Part shown: positions 33,831 through 45,214 of the stretch, piece by piece | Position numbering within the stretch: position 1 is the first letter of the stretch | How the letters are laid out: the number at the start of each line of letters is the position of its first letter | DNA from: Turnera subulata | Taxonomy: Eukaryota > Streptophyta > Magnoliopsida > Malpighiales > Passifloraceae | Direction: 5' to 3' | Assembly: GCA_028386065.3 (NCBI GenBank) | Contig: JAKUCV010000190.1 | Location: 132,798-196,797, forward strand | Length of the DNA stretch: 64,000 nucleotides | The notes under the pieces: model-generated | The model's database searches: none | What the model was told of the DNA's origin: nothing | What the model saw: only the letters and a program-made list of their open reading frames with translations | Position numbers and translations under genes: made by a program

Positions 33831-36800
33831 TGTGAGGACCCGACCCAAGATTAATTAGGCCTCCCCACCTATTTCTTTACACCTTCTTCTTGACTAATAG
33901 TCCAACAGTCAAAGGAGTCGCCACCTTGATTTTATTTGGAAAAATCAAGGAAAAACCATTAGGCATCGGCCTATTTCAAAGGCCACATCTTAAAGGACTA
34001 ATCTTTAGCGAACCAGAGATTGTTAAATTCGTGGGTTCGTCATAGATGGGAAGGTGCTAGGCACCCATCCATGGTGGAATGGAACTTTGTGCAACTGAAG
34101 AATAATTGTATGTCTTATGAGTGTGTGCGTATTGTGTGGAAATAAAATCACATAACAAAATAGTAAACAAAACTAAAAAAAATGAATTAAAACATATTTG
34201 GGCTTGAGTCTCCACTACTGGAAACCACATACGTATCCCAACAACCGGATTCAAAGCCCACGTAGTTTTTATCATGGCATCACCATAGCACTTACATCAT
34301 CAAAAGTATCATTATCAACAACAAATCGTCATCAAACAACAGATAAGAAAAAATATAGGATTACCTCTTGTTGCCCTCCTCTAGCTCCTTGGTTTGGGTT
34401 GTGTTCTCCACCCACTTTCTTTCCACTCCTTAGCTTAATCTTTGATCCCCTCTTGGTCTACCCTTGTTGCCTTTTCCTTGATGCTTCCCACAAAATTTCT
34501 TCAGAGTTTCTGCTAATAAAACTATTTCTAGGCCTGAAGAAGTAGAATTTCTCCAAGCACTAAAGCTTATAGGGGGTATGTGTGAAATAGATTGTGTATC
34601 CCTTGGATTTGAATGAGAGGTCCTATTTATAGAGTTCTAAGGAGTGCAGGAGTCGTGCACCTCTTAATAATCATGATTATGGCTAGAAATCTGGGCCAAA
34701 ACCGAGTAGAATGAAATTATGATAGAAAATCGGGGGGAAATCGCATTTCTGGGGACGCATGACTGCCATGGCGGCCGGCCATCTTTAGATGGCAGCCAGG
34801 TCCTGGCGGTCCACCCGAGATGATCGCCGGGCCTTCCGGGTTTCATGCGTTCCCTTTTTTAGCCCCAATCTCCCCTAATTCCGTCCTAACTTGATTTAAC
34901 AGTATAATTAACCCCTAATCAACCCATAATATCCAATTTTCTTGATTATTACTCCTCCTAAACCTTCCAAGTATGATTGATACACATTCACCCCCTCATT
35001 TCATGCAATTTCATACCAAAAACACATTTACCAAAAAAAGATAATTTAATTTTTATTTTCACGAAAATCAGAGCTAAGACTAGTTTGCAAGAAATGTGTT
35101 TATGGGCCAATAAACTCTAGAGAGTCCATACTTTATTAACCTAGGCCTCTAAATTTATTCCTAACCCAAAAATAAATCATCTCAATATAACTGGGTTAAA
35201 AATAAATTAAAGACCCAAATAAATAAAATAATATACTTTATTTAAATTAGACCTTAATATATATTTTTACCTTAGGATTAAATCATCTCATTAATCCTAA
35301 GACTTAAACACATACAAATGTCCAATTTATAAAATATATAAATTCTACTAAAATAAATTCTAAATATATTTTAGCCAAAGACCAAATTGTCTCATTAGTC
35401 TCGTGGTTTAAGCATACTTAAAATTTAAATGGTCAAAAGCAATTTTTGGTTATTGAACTCACCCTTGCAATGGATTTTGGTCATTGTATCCAATTTTAAT
35501 GGATTTTGGTCATTGTACTCAATAAAAATTATGAATTTTTATTCGCGGGTCAACTCAGTAAAGTGGAGCACCATGTGTCCAGCTATGAGTGGTCAACATC
35601 ATCAGGTGGACCCCAAAAAAAATGGGTGTACCCGCTTCGAATCGGATCAGTTAGAAAGTGAACCCGTTTACACCCGGAATGTGTTAAACCACAAATTAAA
35701 ATAAATTGAAAAACCTAACCTAAAACCCGTAAAATGTTATTTTTTAACTTTTTCTATTCCCATTTCTTTTAAAAATTATGTTTCACGGGTGAAGGAAGGA
35801 ATTTTTTTTTTTTTTGCGGTTGTTGTGAGGTTTTGTTATTTCATTTTTTGCTCAAGAAAAACCACAGAATTTCACACACCCAAATTCATTTTCTCAAAAA
35901 TATTCATTTTATTTATGAATCAAATTCTGTTATTCTTTTTGATACAATCATATTCTTATTAATCTAATGAGTTTTTTTGTCCAAATATTATTCTAATGAG
36001 TTATAGCATTTTTTAAAACCGATTTTGGCATAATTAACGAATATTACCGGACAAAGTAAACGTATAAAGTTCGGGGCATTCATCATGCAAATAATGAGAT
36101 TAGTCATATAATTCTTTTTTGGCCGAGAACATAAAGATAGATTAGTCATATAATTGATTATTGATCCATGTAATCCGATAATTTTAGTTCTCGTACCTAA
36201 ATTTATGGATTTTCAAACTGTTTAGTACGTGAAACTTACATATCATCACATACTTCGACTAAAAAATTAAAATTAGTTAGTAAATGCTAGAATTTTAAAA
36301 AATAGCCTCAAAAATAATGCCAATTAAATCAAAATTAAATAATAAGATAACAAAAGGTCATAATTGATGCTTGCGATTGCCATTGCCATTTTCACGTGGA
36401 GCAGCTGATTCAAACCTAACTTAGACAACCTTTCCCCATCTACAAACCCTTGAAAACATAATTTTTTAAAGAAGAGGGAATAACAAAAGTTAAAAAAACG
36501 AATTTAGGGGTTTTAGGTTGGGTTTTTCAATTTATTTTAATTTGTGGTTTAACCCATTCTGGATGCAAATGGGTTCACTTTCTAACCGATCCGGTTTGAA
36601 GCAGATCTATACACCCACTTTTTTGGGGTCCACATGATAATGTGGACCATTCACAAACGGACACATGGCGCTCTACTTTACTGGGTTGACCCGCAAACCA
36701 AAATTCATGATTTTTGTTGAGTACAATGACCAAAATTCATTGAAATTGGGTATAATGACCAAAATCTATTGCAAGGCAGAGTTCAGTGACCAAAAATTGC

Positions 36801-36855
36801 TTTTAACCAAATCTAAATTAGAAGAATATCTGTGGGTCAAACTTGGGTGTTCACA
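33831..36855 (-). repeat. 5' LTR of the Tat-type element, interrupted by a MULE
   Basis: Plus-strand bounds TGTGAGGACC...GTGTTCACA, so on the minus strand it starts TGTGAACACC and ends CCTCACA. About 1.64 kb without the 1.39-kb insertion and duplicated target. A minus-strand TATA (CTATAAATAGGA) lies at about 34623-34634. Confidence 0.8.
35431..36808. mobile_element. Long-TIR foldback MULE, 1.38 kb
   Basis: The two arms, about 320 bp each (35431-35750 and 36490-36808), are inverted copies. Outer ends are GGTCAAAAGCAATTTTTGG and GGTTAAAAGCAATTTTTGG. Flanks AAATTTAAAT (35421-35430) and AAATCTAAAT (36809-36818) form a 9-10-bp duplication with one mismatch, as expected for Mutator-like elements. 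The AT-rich core has no transposase. Confidence 0.82.
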
Positions 36856-37200
36856 GTGAGCATAATTAAAGTAGAGTGCATTATCTGCCATGGCCTGTCC
36901 CCAAGAGCGTGCAAATTAATCATCCTTATCCTCAAACCTCACTACATAAAAATCATGGTCGAGATCGATCACAGTCAATGAACCCGACGCCCTTTAGAGA
37001 GTTTGGAGTAATGAGCACAATTTTTTATACCCAATATTTCGCCCTATAGCAGTTTGACAATAACTGCCCATTTCCATGGCTTTTCGAGATGTTTTTGGAA
37101 GGCGTCAGATAGCTCTAAAGCCAGACCATACTTGCCCTCAACAAATCGAATATCACCTACGCAAACCACCTCCTCACCTTCATTAGGCAATGCCTCGGAG
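36856..37200 (-). pseudogene. LINE ORF1 (DUF4283-type) fragment, distal part
   Basis: Minus-strand translation gives EGEEVVCVGDIRFVEGKYGL, then LALELSDAFQKHLEKPWKWA and VIVKLL, which is the DUF4283 nucleic-acid-binding region of plant LINE ORF1. It is followed by stops and ends at the Tat LTR border. It joins 44709-45044 if the intervening hAT element is removed. Confidence 0.75.
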
Positions 37201-37330
37201 CAGGAGCGGATCTAGAAATTTTTATGAGGGGCGGCCAAATTTATCCAAATCAGGAGAAATAAAAACGCACATTCTCAAGTTCAAACCCGCGTCATCTACA
37301 TAAATTAAGGCACCACTCACCACCAAACCA

Positions 37331-38679
37331 ACACAAATTCTATGTATGTTTATTAGTACTAGTTTTTGTGCACGTGGTTCCATTTTGTTTCCTTTTAAAA
37401 AAATATTTTTTAAAAATTTTAAAGTTTTTGTTAAGTTTTTTGATTGGGTGATATATTCCCATTATAATTTATAATTTTATCGATGAACAAAAAATTTTTA
37501 TTTTAATAATTAGATCATATGTTGCATCAATTGAATAATTAGCTCTTCTTTTTTTTAATTGTAATTAATTTGTAATATATTCAGCATGAACACCGTTTAT
37601 ATGTAAAACTTTGACATTTGTAAATATTGAAGGAACATAAAGTTTGGTAAGTAAAGTAAATGTAACAGCACATTTTTAATTTTTTTCTTGTTTAACTTTC
37701 TTAAGAAGTGGTTGCATCTATCTATCTTCGTCTTCAATACAAATTCAAATTTTTTCTTTTTCATTTTGTTCTTGAGCAGTTGTTTTCCGCAATTCCTCTG
37801 CAATAAATCGTCCCTTTGCCCTCTCCGAGTCGTTTGCTCTATTCATCCTTACTAAAAAAAAAGTCTTCACAGTGGATCAACTTTTCTTTTCATTACTTTG
37901 CCTACAAAATGAAAATTTAGATTTGTCAATATCTATTCCAAAATAGATCGGTTTTTAGTTATCATTTATTATTTACCTCATCCGCTAACATTGCAATATA
38001 ATTAGTCACTTCGCATCCAATTACCATTTTTGCCTCGTCGAATATGGTTACCAACGCGTTATCTTTTCCGTCAGACACTTCGAGTCTTTGCTGCTATTGC
38101 GCTACTCATGTTCTGTATATCCCATATTGTAAATTTTGCAGCATCTTTCATTCTTTTTCTTTTTGGTTGTTGTGTAATTTGAATATCTTCTTTTTGTCAT
38201 TTCCCAAACCTATTTTTAGAAATTTAGTATATTTTTCCATTGTCTTTTTTAAGTGAAACAAATAATACACTTACCACTCTTGAATATGGATGGCTTCTTG
38301 TATTTTTGGATTTATCATGGTGGTTGTGCTATATGTCGTTGATAGTTGGAGCATGCTTGAGAGTTAAATATAATTTTGTCAATTACTATATCTATATATA
38401 TATATAATTTTCGTAAATTTTTTACCATTGTATTCTCTTATTTTGATGTCTGATATTGCAATGAATTGATTTTTATCTTCATTTTCATATAATTTTTGTC
38501 TCTCCTACTCTGCCAAAATCACCCCATGGGATTAGTGTCAATTGTTCATTCCTGAATACAGAGTCACAGTTAGTACTAAATGAAAGAAAATATTTTAGGT
38601 ATAAGTTATTATACGTAAATTGAATTTTTTTCTTACTTTTTATTCGTCGATATCAATTCTCTTCTTTGGCTTTGGTTTC
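37331..38679. other. AT-rich interior of the hAT element
   Basis: No convincing coding signal. This is probably the 3' flank of the minus-strand Helitron. I could not find the CTRR end and hairpin with confidence. Confidence 0.35.
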
Positions 38680-41600
38680 TACATTACATTTCGATTAAAT
38701 CTTCTACAAACCATTCTAGTACCATTGCAAAGCCCATTTGGTGGATCGAGATTCCTTAGTAACATGATTGGACAATTGATTTTAAGGACAAAATTATGGG
38801 GTGGTAGTCCAGTTGGAGTCAATGTATTGAGAAATTCTTCTTGGTAGCAATTTTGTGTGTCTTCAACAGCCTCATCAGAACTTCTAAATGTCATGCTATT
38901 TCTTGAAAAAATATTGATCAAATTTTCATTTAATTCGTCTACATATTTGTTTATTTTTGCAAGAATTGCTCTCTCAGTCATGCAGCTGAATCCGCATTTT
39001 GTTCCAGGCAAGGATATATGTTTTTTTTATCAAACTATCAATAGTTGATTCATCTCTTTGATAATTGACTATCATCTCGTCTGGTATTGAAATCAACCCA
39101 TCTTCAGTCATAGATTCTTCTCCATTTCCTATCCTTAGTAAAAATTGACTGAATTTCTCATCTGATTTTGGCCTCATGTTGATTGTTAACCTTAATTTAA
39201 CTTGAGCTTTAGCGGGGTGTTCTAGGTTTCTTCTGAAATCTTCAGACATTGGTTCAAAATAAATATCCCACAGTACCTTAGCATTTTCTGGCTGACAATG
39301 CACTAAAACGATCGCAAAAGGTATGCGTAACTCTTGTGGCATTTGGAACGTGACAGCTTCCTTCATACACTCCAATATGCTTTCATCAGATTCCAAAAGA
39401 TCCCTTTTTTATGCTGCTTCTTTGAATGTTGAGTACCGCACTCCATCAATAGACAAAAGATCTTGAAATGATTTTGGTCCTCTTACATGATTCGAAAATA
39501 GTCGAAGGTAGTACCTTTCTCACCTTCTTTCGGGTTTTCTGAATTTACATGACCTATAACGAATTTAGTCTATCTTGGAGCCCATGTTTTCTCTTTTGCT
39601 TTCCACATATAATGTTCCGAAAATTTCCTGTAAATTTAGCAAATTTTAGTAAAAGATATTTTAAATTTAATACTTTTTGTTACTTTATATTATATTTCAT
39701 TTAATATTACTATGTCAATTTTCTTGAAAAAAGTTAAATATTATTTTTTTCTTAATATAAGAAAACTGCCTAAAAAACATTTAAAATGTGTGATAGAATT
39801 TAATTTACTACATACAGGGCAAGTTTTTTTTCTTCTAAATTATAGGAAAACAAAATTTAAAATAGTTCAATAAACTTATGGTAAGAGATAATTTAATACC
39901 TATAGAGGAATTTACGGGCCTTTTCTTCTTTGGAGCATATCACCGTAAATTTTGTGAGCATTGTTCTTGTTATATGATCCCAAGTAATAACAGTTGATAA
40001 ATTTGCATTTTTTCAATAATAAACTGCAACTGTAGATTAATGACTGGAGGACTCATTTCATATAAATTTAAGCCCAAAATTCTCCATGCTGCCTCTTGTG
40101 ACGATACAAATCTTGCATCTAGGAATTTTTTTGATATCATCTATCGTTGTACTCTCATTGTTTTTTGCAATATGCACTGCCACTATATCGTGTCCTTTGT
40201 ATATGTACTTATAAGGGTTAATGCATATTTTGGGGTCCGTACTATTTCAATTGTCCCTTTTAGGAGTCTGTACTAATTTTTGTGCCTTCTATATGCCCAT
40301 ACTCTTATATATCGTCCCTTTTATGGGTCTCGGTCAGCCCTTCAGCTGACGTGGACTGCCCGAGTGAGAAGTGTACTAAAAAATGACTATTTGTTTGACA
40401 CGTGGCTATTGGCTAGGTGCAAGTGGACCCCACTTTCGTTTTTTATTATTTTAATTCATTTTTTTACTTAACAAATTCATAAAACAAAAATAAATGAAAA
40501 AAATACAAACCATCAAACGATTGGCGCTTTAGCCAGTAACAAATCATCTTGATTAGAATAACATGGGCACAAGATATGAAAATTAACATACAGTACGATT
40601 GCTATCATATAAGAAATAAAATGCAAACAGTTAAGCAGCTTAAAGGCCCACGTGCTGCATTTTAGATATTAAAAAATTAATTAAATTAAGTTAACCAAAT
40701 TAAAAAAAACTAGAGGTTAACTTCCAACCAAAAGAAAGAAAAAAAAAAGAAATAAACAACACACCAGCAAAACGTCAACGTTTTGCAAACAACCCCACCT
40801 CACCACCATTTTCCTTTTTTTTTTCTTCTCCTTTTCTTCTCCCTCACTGCCGCCGACCGCCACCACGCGTAGCCACCACCACCAGCTTCGTCTTCTCCGC
40901 CTGCGCACAGCCCCAGTCCGCCGTCTTCCTCCCGTCGCACCGCAGCAGCCACCAGACACCAACGACCGCGCCGACAACGCCTCTTCTCACGCTCTCCCTC
41001 TCGTCCCGCCGCACCTACTCCTGCCACCCCCTGCACGCCGCGTCGCGTCGCCTCCTACGTCGCCTTGCCTTTCCGCTCGTCCCCTTCGTCGTCTCGCCGC
41101 CGCCTGCAACTCCCGAGGTGAGCTTGGGATGATGACGACACGGCTGGGTCGGATTGACCCGTTTCATGTTCGGGTTGTGGAGGTTAACCTCTTCTTTTTT
41201 TTATTTTGCTAACTTAATTTAATTAATTTTTTAAACAAAACGGAAATAAAAGGTAAAAGAATTGCTGAGGGGGAAAAAAGGGGAAGCCGAGCTGGCATCG
41301 CTTGAAATGCACGTGCCCACGCACTGCCACGTGTCATCATTTTAGAGCGCGTTTGACTCATTCTCTGCCCGAGCAGTCCACGTCAGATGGGGGGCTGACT
41401 GAAACCCCTAAAAGGGACGATATCTAATTGTATGGGTATATAAAAGGGACATAAATTTGTACAGACCCCTAAAAGGGACATTTTCAATTGTACAGACCCC
41501 AATATATGCATTAACCCTACTTATAAAGATACTTTACAGAACATATACCTGAGCAGATATTGACATTAATATGAGAATTATATCTTGTCAAGAGATATGG

Positions 41601-42830
41601 ATTATAAGGTACAACCTATCGGTTATTTAGCATTTCCCTTTTCTTTGTCACGATCCGATTATTATTCCTTCGTCTATATATTGGATAACCTTCTTTTCCT
41701 TTAGTTGTTTACGAAGTAAATGTTATAGGATAATGAAATCGACATTGCCGAGTTTTTTTTTTTATCAATATTGTCTTATACTATGCAACCACAATTTTTG
41801 TTCAGCTCACTGCAAGGGTCATACATCATGTGCTTTGGTACTAACTAATAGAGCATAGGATTTTCTTTCTCGTCTGGAATCTCTGCACAAACGAATTGGT
41901 CAAATTGTTATAGAGATGTAATTTTATAGCTTTCCTTCAGTATAAGCAATAAATGAACATGTTGCATTCCTTTTTTTTTGAAACTCGGTAACGAAAGCAA
42001 GTGCAGTTACTTCTCCAAATATATGCTCTTTATTATACTCTCATTCAATTCTCCTTCTTGCATTATTTGCATTCTGTTACGTAGTTCATTGTTAGTGTCG
42101 CAAAAGTAAAGTTGTAAAAATTTGGGACTATTTTCAGTTGGCACCAAACCAGGTAGATGATGATAAATTTGGCCTTGTACTTTGAAAGTATAGACTCCAT
42201 GCTTGGATGATGCCAGTTCCTTATCTAATTTAACTCCAAAAGATGTAAATGGAAAAAATATTGTTATATGCTCTGATATTTCTTTGGAATTCCTGAGCTT
42301 CTGGTGTTGTAGATGTGAATAGACCATATAAATCATCATGATAGGTTGGTGAAGCTAATTTGATTTATCCATTACTGCAACAAAATGATGTTTTATACTG
42401 AAAATTTTTGGCCCCACAATGTATACATGACACAACATTTGCAAGTTTATGCAACTCAAAAGTTGAATGGTGATATTCAGTCGCTCCTGAAACAATTTTA
42501 AAAAATTATATAAGACAGTAAAGTTGTAAAAATTCAAAAAATTAAAGTAAAAACAAATTTCTCATATGACATTAATTTTATATATTTTAAAATAATTATA
42601 AATATAAATTACTAACCTTGATATCGATATGGGGTTGATAATGCATTAAGTAACATGAAACCTTTCTTTTTACGCTTGGAGTTTATATTATTGTCTGAAG
42701 CAATTTGATCACTTGAATTATTCTTTCTTTTTCTTTCAGTCTCCATAGCTCTTTCAATAACTAATTCTCTCTATTCCTCCTCAGTTGACAGTTGACTATA
42801 GTAGGTGTCCTTTGGCTTTTTTGGAGGCAT
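38680..42830 (-). pseudogene. Helitron Rep/helicase remnant, missing the motor core
   Basis: Read leftwards: MPPKKPKDTYYSQLSTEEE start (42830), a CxxC segment with FCCSNGQIKLA (about 42460-42370), RNIRAYNNIFPFTSFG and GQIYHHLPGLVPTENSPKF (42300-42080; Helitron-like N-terminal domain), then degenerate sequence to 41527, the nested MULE, DARFVSSQEAAWRILGLNLY (about 40060-40120), fragments ending in a TWAPR phrase (39600-39420), and 140 open codons (39396-38974) ending in a Pif1-helicase C-terminal segment (LTINMRPKSDEKFSQFLLRIGNG). The last ORF has FLNTLTPTGLPPH and CPIMLLRNLDPPNGLCNGTR. The sequence jumps from MSEDFRRNL directly to the post-core region, so Walker A/B motifs are deleted. Confidence 0.88.
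40215..41517. mobile_element. Non-autonomous Mutator-like element with GC-rich cargo
   Basis: Inverted arms of about 210 bp start GGGTTAATGCATATTTTGGG and GGGTTAATGCATATATTGGG. Perfect 9-bp duplication TACTTATAA (40206-40214 and 41518-41526). The centre (40800-41120) is GC-rich, unlike the AT-rich host. Minus-strand frames there (40717-41036) encode Arg/Gly-rich low-complexity products. The cargo may be a captured gene 5' end (Pack-MULE), but I cannot name a source. Confidence 0.88.
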
Positions 42831-42971
42831 GATATAAAAAGAAAAAACTGTATGGTAGATTTCCTAAAAATATTTAAAGAAAAAAAAGTTAGAAAAACAA
42901 TGATAGTTTGCAATTAATGACATGACATACAACTACTACTAATTAAGGTTTGTGGCTTTTTTACTTTCGGC

Positions 42972-44306
42972 TTTGTTTGTTGTTTCATATACTATATCAT
43001 ATTTGGTTCTTCTTAGTTAGTAGGATTATGTAGGTAGAAATATGAACAAATTTTCAGACGGAGAACACAAAGTTATAGCATTAAATTTGAAGGTTTGGAA
43101 TTCCTAGTTTTAGCATGTGCTTAGTGACCTTAGAGTATAGCAAGTCAGAATTTCTCCAGTATTGTGCATGCCGTCATTGGTTGTTTGGAAACTCTAAGTT
43201 TAGAAATCGTAGAGTAGTTTTGGTTTTTGTTAAAAGGAATTCACCACAGGAATTCTATCCTTCTATAATATCAAACTGTGGATTTGAAAGGTTGAAATAA
43301 TATGAATTATAAGGACAGAAAACAAAACGTTGTTGAGTATACAAATAATGACTGGTGAATTCCGCCAATTCTAAATATAGGCTTCTTCGTGAATTATGCT
43401 ATAGTGCTCATAAATTAATTTTTTTTTAGCAGCAAGTCTGAAAACATACGCTGGCTTTATGTTTGGATTGGAAAAAAATATGCTTGGAAATTATATATAT
43501 ATATATATATATATAAATATATATAAAATGGAATCTATCCAAAGAATGGAATTCAATTCTAAACGTGGGTTTGTCTTTTAACAATTATAATTACAAATAA
43601 TAATAATATGCAACCGGCATGCTCTAAAAGATTCCATCCGAAGAATGGAATTCTATTCTAAACGGGGTTTCTTTCTTTTACAATTACAATTATAAGAAAA
43701 TAATTAAAAACAATAATAGTAGTGAAGGGTAATTGGGTCAATATTAAATAATGGAGAGTAATGAAGTCAATTTGTTTGTTGTTTCATATACTATATCATA
43801 TTTGGTTCTTCTTTGTTGGTAGGATTATGTAGGTAGGTAGATGAACAAATTTTCAGACGGAGAACACAAAGTTATAACATTAAATTTGAAGCTTTGGAAT
43901 TCCTAGTTTTGGCATGTGCTTAGTGACCTTAGAGTATAGCAAGTCAGAATTTCTCCAGTATTGTGCATGCCGTCATTGGTTGTTTGGAAACTCTAAGTTT
44001 AGAAATCGTAGAGTAGTTTTGGTTTTTGTTAAAAGGAATTCACCACAAGAATTCTATCCTTCTATAATATCAAACTGTGGGTTTGAAAGGTTGAAATAGT
44101 ATGAATTATAAGGACAGAAAACAAAACGTTGTTGAGTATACAAATAATGATACAAATAATGACCGGTGAATTCCGCCAATTCTAAATATAGGCTTCTTCT
44201 AGTGAATTATGCTATAGTGCTCATAAATCAATTTTTGTTGTAGCAGCAAGTCTCTGAAAACATACGCTGGCTTTATGTTTGGATTGGAAAAAATATGCTT
44301 GGAAAT

Positions 44307-44360
<54 letters not shown>

Positions 44361-44600
44361 GGAATCTATCCAAAGAATGGAATTCAATTCTAAACGTGGG
44401 TTTGTTTTTTAACAATTATAATTACAAATAATAATAATATGCAACCGGCATGCTCTAAAAATTCCATCCGAAGAATGGAATTCTATTCTAAACGGGATTT
44501 CTTTCTTTTACAATTACAATTATAATATAATAATTAAAAACAATAATAGTAGTGAAAGGTAATTGGGTTAATATTAAATAATGGGGGGTAATGAAGTTAA
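42972..44600. repeat. Tandem duplication of a 0.8-kb unit
   Basis: Copy 1 (42972-43770) and copy 2 (43771-44600) are nearly identical and adjoin. Each contains a TA dinucleotide tract (about 43492-43516 and 44307-44358) that differs in length, and the same 61-codon open frame (43115-43300; 43914-44099), which I regard as incidental. Confidence 0.9.
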
Positions 44601-44708
44601 TTTGCCGGTATTTTTAGAGTTGGTGTTTTTATATAGTATATAGATAAATAATAATATATCTGATTTAGGTGGGCCAGGGCTCTTGCTAGCCCCCTGGATC
44701 CGCCACTG

Positions 44709-45044
44709 CCTCGGAGGGTTCCCTTCCATTCTTCAAAATAACACAGAAACTGCGTTTGTTGGTTCCTGGTGCAACAGGGGTAGACGCAGGACCAAATTCG
44801 TTACCTTTCTCAGATTCAACAATCGCGGGTGCTTGAAGGTGAAACGGTTTGAGTTTCATCAATCACCACGTCCGTACCCTCTATCTGTGGCAACTCAGAT
44901 TCGGTGTCCATGCATGGCCTTGGTAATAACAAGAGATGGAGACAGCTCAGGCCCCACGCTCTTTGCTTCTCGTATTTGATCCTCTTTCGGATTCAAATCA
45001 CTATCCAGAGGCGGAGACGCCTCAATTTCATTGGAGTTACTCAT
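44709..45044 (-). pseudogene. LINE ORF1 fragment, N-terminal part
   Basis: From ATG at 45044 the minus strand reads MSNSNEIEASPPLDSDLNPK, then EDQIREAKSVGPELSPSLVI, followed by stops. Position directly upstream of the DUF4283 fragment (before hAT insertion) and the acidic, Ser/Pro-rich start fit the N-terminus of a plant LINE ORF1. Confidence 0.6.
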
Positions 45045-45214
45045 GACAGAAAACAGAGCACAACGTATCGTTCGTTTAGTTCACTGCTTCCAGTTCTAAG
45101 TTTGCTGATCCAACAAAAATAATTAATTAATTATAAAAACATTTGGAAAGTCAAACAAGTGATATTTGGGTTTATTAAACATTTATCTTTTAAGTTACAA
45201 AATTAGTATAATGA
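45045..45214. other. Short spacer
   Basis: AT-rich, no feature seen. Confidence 0.4.

Larger units (their letters stand above)
29552..36855 (-). mobile_element. Truncated Tat/Ogre-type Gypsy element
   Basis: Minus-strand order: LTR (36855 to 33831, itself interrupted), primer site, gag, RT, RNase H, second RNase H, then truncation near 29550 before integrase and the 3' LTR. The second, plant-type RNase H and the tRNA-Arg-like primer site are hallmarks of the Tat lineage. All ORFs carry stops or frameshifts, so the copy is dead. Confidence 0.88.
37201..44708. mobile_element. hAT-bounded element, 7.5 kb, with nested contents
   Basis: Ends CAGGAGCGGATCTAG and CTGGATCCGCCACTG are inverted (three mismatches in 15). 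The perfect 8-bp duplication CCTCGGAG (37193-37200 and 44709-44716) is diagnostic of hAT. Inside I find no hAT transposase but a Helitron helicase remnant, a MULE and an 0.8-kb tandem duplication. It is therefore a non-autonomous hAT that either captured or later received these pieces. Confidence 0.85.

Noticed and set aside
43115..44099. Two identical 61-codon ORFs
   Set aside because: Identity is explained by the 0.8-kb tandem duplication; no promoter or recognisable product.
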